DNA of 7,429 nucleotides, taken from the NCBI GenBank assembly GCA_013003145.1, contig JABDLH010000054.1, positions 1 to 7,429 on the forward strand, in the 5' to 3' direction. Source of the stretch: Flavobacteriaceae bacterium (GTDB lineage Bacteria > Bacteroidota > Bacteroidia > Flavobacteriales > Flavobacteriaceae). The notes beneath the pieces are model-generated. The model saw nothing but the letters and a program-made list of their open reading frames with translations, searched no databases and was not told where the DNA came from. The translations under genes and the position numbers were made by a program. The first letter of the stretch is position 1, and each line of letters begins with the position of its first letter. This document shows positions 5,714-7,429 of this stretch, in pieces.

Positions 5714-6673
5714 ATGGAAAAAAAAATTATCGCCGTAGTGGGGGCTACAGGTGCACAAGGAGGCGGACTTGTCAACGCCATACTGAGCGATCCTGACCAG
5801 GAATTCGGGGTGCGCGTTCTTACGCGTGACCCCAAATCTGACAAAGCAAAAGCCCTGAAAGAGAGAGGAGCAGAAATTGCTCATGCCGATGTCAATGACA
5901 AGGAAAGTCTTATAAAGGCTTTTAAAGGAGCTTATGGAGCCTTTTGTGTTACCTTTTTCTGGGATCATTTTTCCGCAGAGATCGAGATGGAACAAGCCAG
6001 GTTAATGGCCGAAGCTGCAGAAGCGGCAGGATTGGAACACCTTATCTGGTCTACCCTGGAGGACACCCGGAAATGGGTACCCATAGAGGATAAGCGCATG
6101 CCTACCTTACAGGAAAAATATAAGGTTCCTCATTTTGATGCCAAAGGAGCCTCAGACAAATATTTCAAGGATTCAAAGGTTCCTGTAACACTTTTAAGAA
6201 CTTCGTTCTATTGGGAGAATTTTATCCATTTTGGAATGGCTCCGAAAAGAGGTGACGATGGTACCCTGTCACTGGTGATGCCTTTAGAAGAAGCTAAAAT
6301 GCCCAGCATGTGTGTCGAGGATATCGGTCGTTGCGCACTGGGAGTATTTAAGGCAGGGAAACAATACCAAGGGAAAACCATAGGGATCTCTGGTGAATTC
6401 CTGACAGGTAAACAGATGGCAGAAACCTTCAGCGAGGTATTTGGTGAGAAGGTCAAATATGTTTCCGTACCTCATGATGTATACAGAGGATTCGATTTCC
6501 CGGGTGCAGATGATCTTGGCAATATGTACCAGTTTAAAGTAGATTTTGAAGAGGTTTACTGTGCCAACCGCGACTTAGAACTGTCCAGGAAATTAAATCC
6601 GAAATTAGAGACATTTCACGGATGGCTCGTCCGGCATAAGGAACAGATTCCCATGGAAACCCAAACCGCTTAA
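5714..6673 (+). CDS. NmrA/HSCARG-like NAD(P)-binding protein
   Basis: Atypical short-chain dehydrogenase of the NmrA group, 319 residues, cytoplasmic. The Rossmann fold opens with the dinucleotide motif GATGAQG (Gly10, Gly13, Gly16). Arg38 in VLTRDP sits where NADP-preferring members contact the 2'-phosphate. The HADV segment (57-60) and STLED (113-117) follow the usual strands. A Tyr-x-x-x-Lys pair is not evident at the active site; Lys144 in FDAKGASDKY occupies the equivalent region, as in NmrA/HSCARG proteins that act as NADPH sensors or as quinone or imine reductases. A regulatory or reductase role is therefore possible and cannot be chosen here. The start ATG at 5714 is followed at once by the KKIIAVVGATG strand. 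The gene stands alone between its own promoter region and a strong terminator. Confidence 0.93.
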   Translation: MEKKIIAVVGATGAQGGGLVNAILSDPDQEFGVRVLTRDPKSDKAKALKERGAEIAHADVNDKESLIKAFKGAYGAFCVTFFWDHFSAEIEMEQARLMAEAAEAAGLEHLIWSTLEDTRKWVPIEDKRMPTLQEKYKVPHFDAKGASDKYFKDSKVPVTLLRTSFYWENFIHFGMAPKRGDDGTLSLVMPLEEAKMPSMCVEDIGRCALGVFKAGKQYQGKTIGISGEFLTGKQMAETFSEVFGEKVKYVSVPHDVYRGFDFPGADDLGNMYQFKVDFEEVYCANRDLELSRKLNPKLETFHGWLVRHKEQIPMETQTA

Positions 6674-6680
6674 ATATAAG

Positions 6681-6712
6681 CCCGGTGGTGATTTTGCTAC
6701 CGGGTTTTTTTT
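6681..6712 (+). terminator. Intrinsic terminator after the NmrA-like gene
   Basis: CCCGGTGG (6681-6688) pairs with CTACCGGG (6697-6704), 8 pairs including one G-U, around an 8-base loop, followed by eight T's (6705-6712). It begins 7 bases after the stop codon. The convergent lipoprotein gene ends 15 bases away on the other side. In the minus direction the hairpin is followed by a poor U-tract, so it may serve that gene only weakly. Confidence 0.9.
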
Positions 6713-6727
6713 GATCAATTCATTTAT

Positions 6728-7183
6728 TTAGTTCTGTGTAAAATTGCCACAACCACTGAATTCATGTTTTAATCCATCATTTTTATGGAACTGTACCAAT
6801 ACCGTGCGGTTCAGTACATCACCTTTCCCTGCACTGGTACAGCTTCTATGCTTTGAACGTATGATTACCTCTAAACCGCCATGGTTCGTATCGGCTGAAT
6901 AAAGCCTTGTATCCCCCTCATCCTTGATCTCTTTCACAGTGAAGCTGATATCCTTTAGACCCGGGGTGATACTCGAAAAATGTATGGAGTCCCCACTTAT
7001 TCGCAGCGACCAGAAGGGTTCGCTTCCTTGCGCCTCCAGTTTAGCTGACTGCATCTCTACCTTCTTTTGCAATTCCTGATGTGGAGAGGTGGAATTATCT
7101 TTTTCAGAATGCTTTTCCGGACCGCAACCCAGACAAAGGAAGAACAGCCCCGTAAATATAAAAGTGAATTTAATAGTATTCAT
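6728..7183 (-). CDS. EPFW-motif lipoprotein (COG3650-like)
   Basis: Predicted lipoprotein of 151 residues with unknown function. The N-terminus has a Lys, a hydrophobic stretch and CLGC with the candidate lipidated Cys at 20. The -3 position is Cys instead of Leu/Val/Ile, a mildly atypical lipobox. A charged linker follows (22-50, with His, Lys and Glu). The globular part starts with AQGSEPFWSLRI (51-62), the 'EPFW' signature I recall from COG3650-like envelope domains. It also has two later Cys (115 in HRSCTSAG and 145 in FSGCGNF) placed as in that family, possibly a disulfide. The gene converges with the NmrA-like gene and diverges from the lipoprotein gene at the right edge. The start is the only ATG before the signal peptide. 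Confidence 0.87.
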   Translation of the reverse strand: MNTIKFTFIFTGLFFLCLGCGPEKHSEKDNSTSPHQELQKKVEMQSAKLEAQGSEPFWSLRISGDSIHFSSITPGLKDISFTVKEIKDEGDTRLYSADTNHGGLEVIIRSKHRSCTSAGKGDVLNRTVLVQFHKNDGLKHEFSGCGNFTQN

Positions 7184-7199
7184 AACCGCCTGTTTACCA

Positions 7200-7230
7200 C
7201 AAATGAAGCAATCCTGGCTTTGATTGTCAA
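7200..7230 (-). promoter_or_regulatory. Possible promoter of the EPFW lipoprotein gene
   Basis: On the minus strand TTG (7228-7230), 20 bases, then TTCATTTG (7200-7207), one mismatch to TAnnTTTG. It would give a leader of about 10 bases before the ATG at 7183. Spacing fits, but the mismatch falls on a conserved base. Confidence 0.35.
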
Positions 7231-7316
7231 GTTGTGCCCGTCATACCACCAATAATCCTTGGGTTCGCTTCAATCTATAGATCTACCATACCAAAACTCT
7301 AAACCTCAACGTTATA

Positions 7317-7353
7317 TTAGTAGTAACTCGGTAATCATACCTACTAAATTAGT
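7317..7353. repeat. Overlapping TTAGT/ACTAA inverted repeats
   Basis: TTAGTAG (7317-7323) is perfectly complementary to CTACTAA (7341-7347) across 17 bases. The second arm is also part of ACTAAATTAGT (7343-7353), a perfect 5-1-5 palindrome. The same ACTAA could pair with either TTAGT. It ends 5 bases before the ATG at 7359, so it could be an operator or a small leader structure for the right-edge gene. Confidence 0.35.
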
Positions 7354-7358
7354 GAGTC

Positions 7359-7429
7359 ATGCGAATGCTGATCATTTATGTCATCTTACTCCTCTGTTCT
7401 ATCCTGGCTTTTGCCGGGTGTACCAATGA
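7359..7429 (+). CDS. Lipoprotein, N-terminus only (runs off the window)
   Basis: Partial gene: 23 codons plus 2 bases are visible, open to the window edge. The translation begins MRMLIIYV, continues through a hydrophobic core and ends in the lipobox FAGC with Cys at 21 followed by Thr-Asn. That is a textbook lipoprotein signal peptide, so I take it as real despite its length. An ATG two codons downstream (7365) is an alternative start. TAAATTAG (7345-7352) is a near match to the -7 consensus and would make the mRNA almost leaderless, but there is no matching -33 TTG. The mature protein lies outside the window, so function cannot be given. Confidence 0.65.
   Translation, partial: MRMLIIYVILLLCSILAFAGCTN

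Noticed and set aside
7067..7255. 62-residue plus-strand open frame
   Set aside because: It is antisense to the signal peptide of the EPFW lipoprotein and has no family features.

Overview
The window looks like chromosomal DNA from a member of the Bacteroidota, most likely a Flavobacteriaceae species. The evidence is flavobacterial-type QueE and HerA-like protein sequences, start codons preceded by A-rich DNA instead of Shine-Dalgarno sequences, several matches to the Bacteroidota promoter (TTG/TTTG, about 17-23 bases, TAnnTTTG), and three predicted lipoproteins. No tRNA, rRNA, CRISPR array, insertion sequence, integrase or phage gene was seen. It reads as ordinary housekeeping and stress-related chromosome, not a mobile island.

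Left part (1-3829): queE (7-carboxy-7-deazaguanine synthase) is on the minus strand and diverges from a plus-strand run of three closely spaced genes. These are a HerA-like/DUF853 ATPase, a small uncharacterised lipoprotein starting 6 bases after it, and a six-helix YitT/DUF2179 membrane protein 26 bases further on. The spacing suggests one transcription unit joining a cytoplasmic hexameric-type ATPase to two envelope proteins. What they do together is unknown.

Middle part (3830-5616): a gene-free stretch of about 195 bases carries small hairpins and a well-formed Bacteroidota promoter whose -33 box lies inside a perfect 14-base palindrome. It precedes an alpha/beta hydrolase with a complete catalytic triad. 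A small Rho-N-type (DUF7218-like) protein follows behind its own weak promoter, then a VOC (glyoxalase/dioxygenase fold) protein 5 bases later.

Right part (5617-7429): an NmrA/HSCARG-type NAD(P)-binding protein sits behind a promoter region with two inverted repeats and ends at a strong intrinsic terminator. A convergent minus-strand EPFW-motif lipoprotein follows. The window closes inside the signal peptide of another plus-strand lipoprotein.

The 4025-6673 genes (hydrolase, Rho-N protein, VOC, NmrA-like) fit a general stress or detoxification neighbourhood, but this is inference. I found no convincing new multi-gene system. The best leads are the operator-like palindromes over promoters and the ATPase-lipoprotein-YitT gene set.
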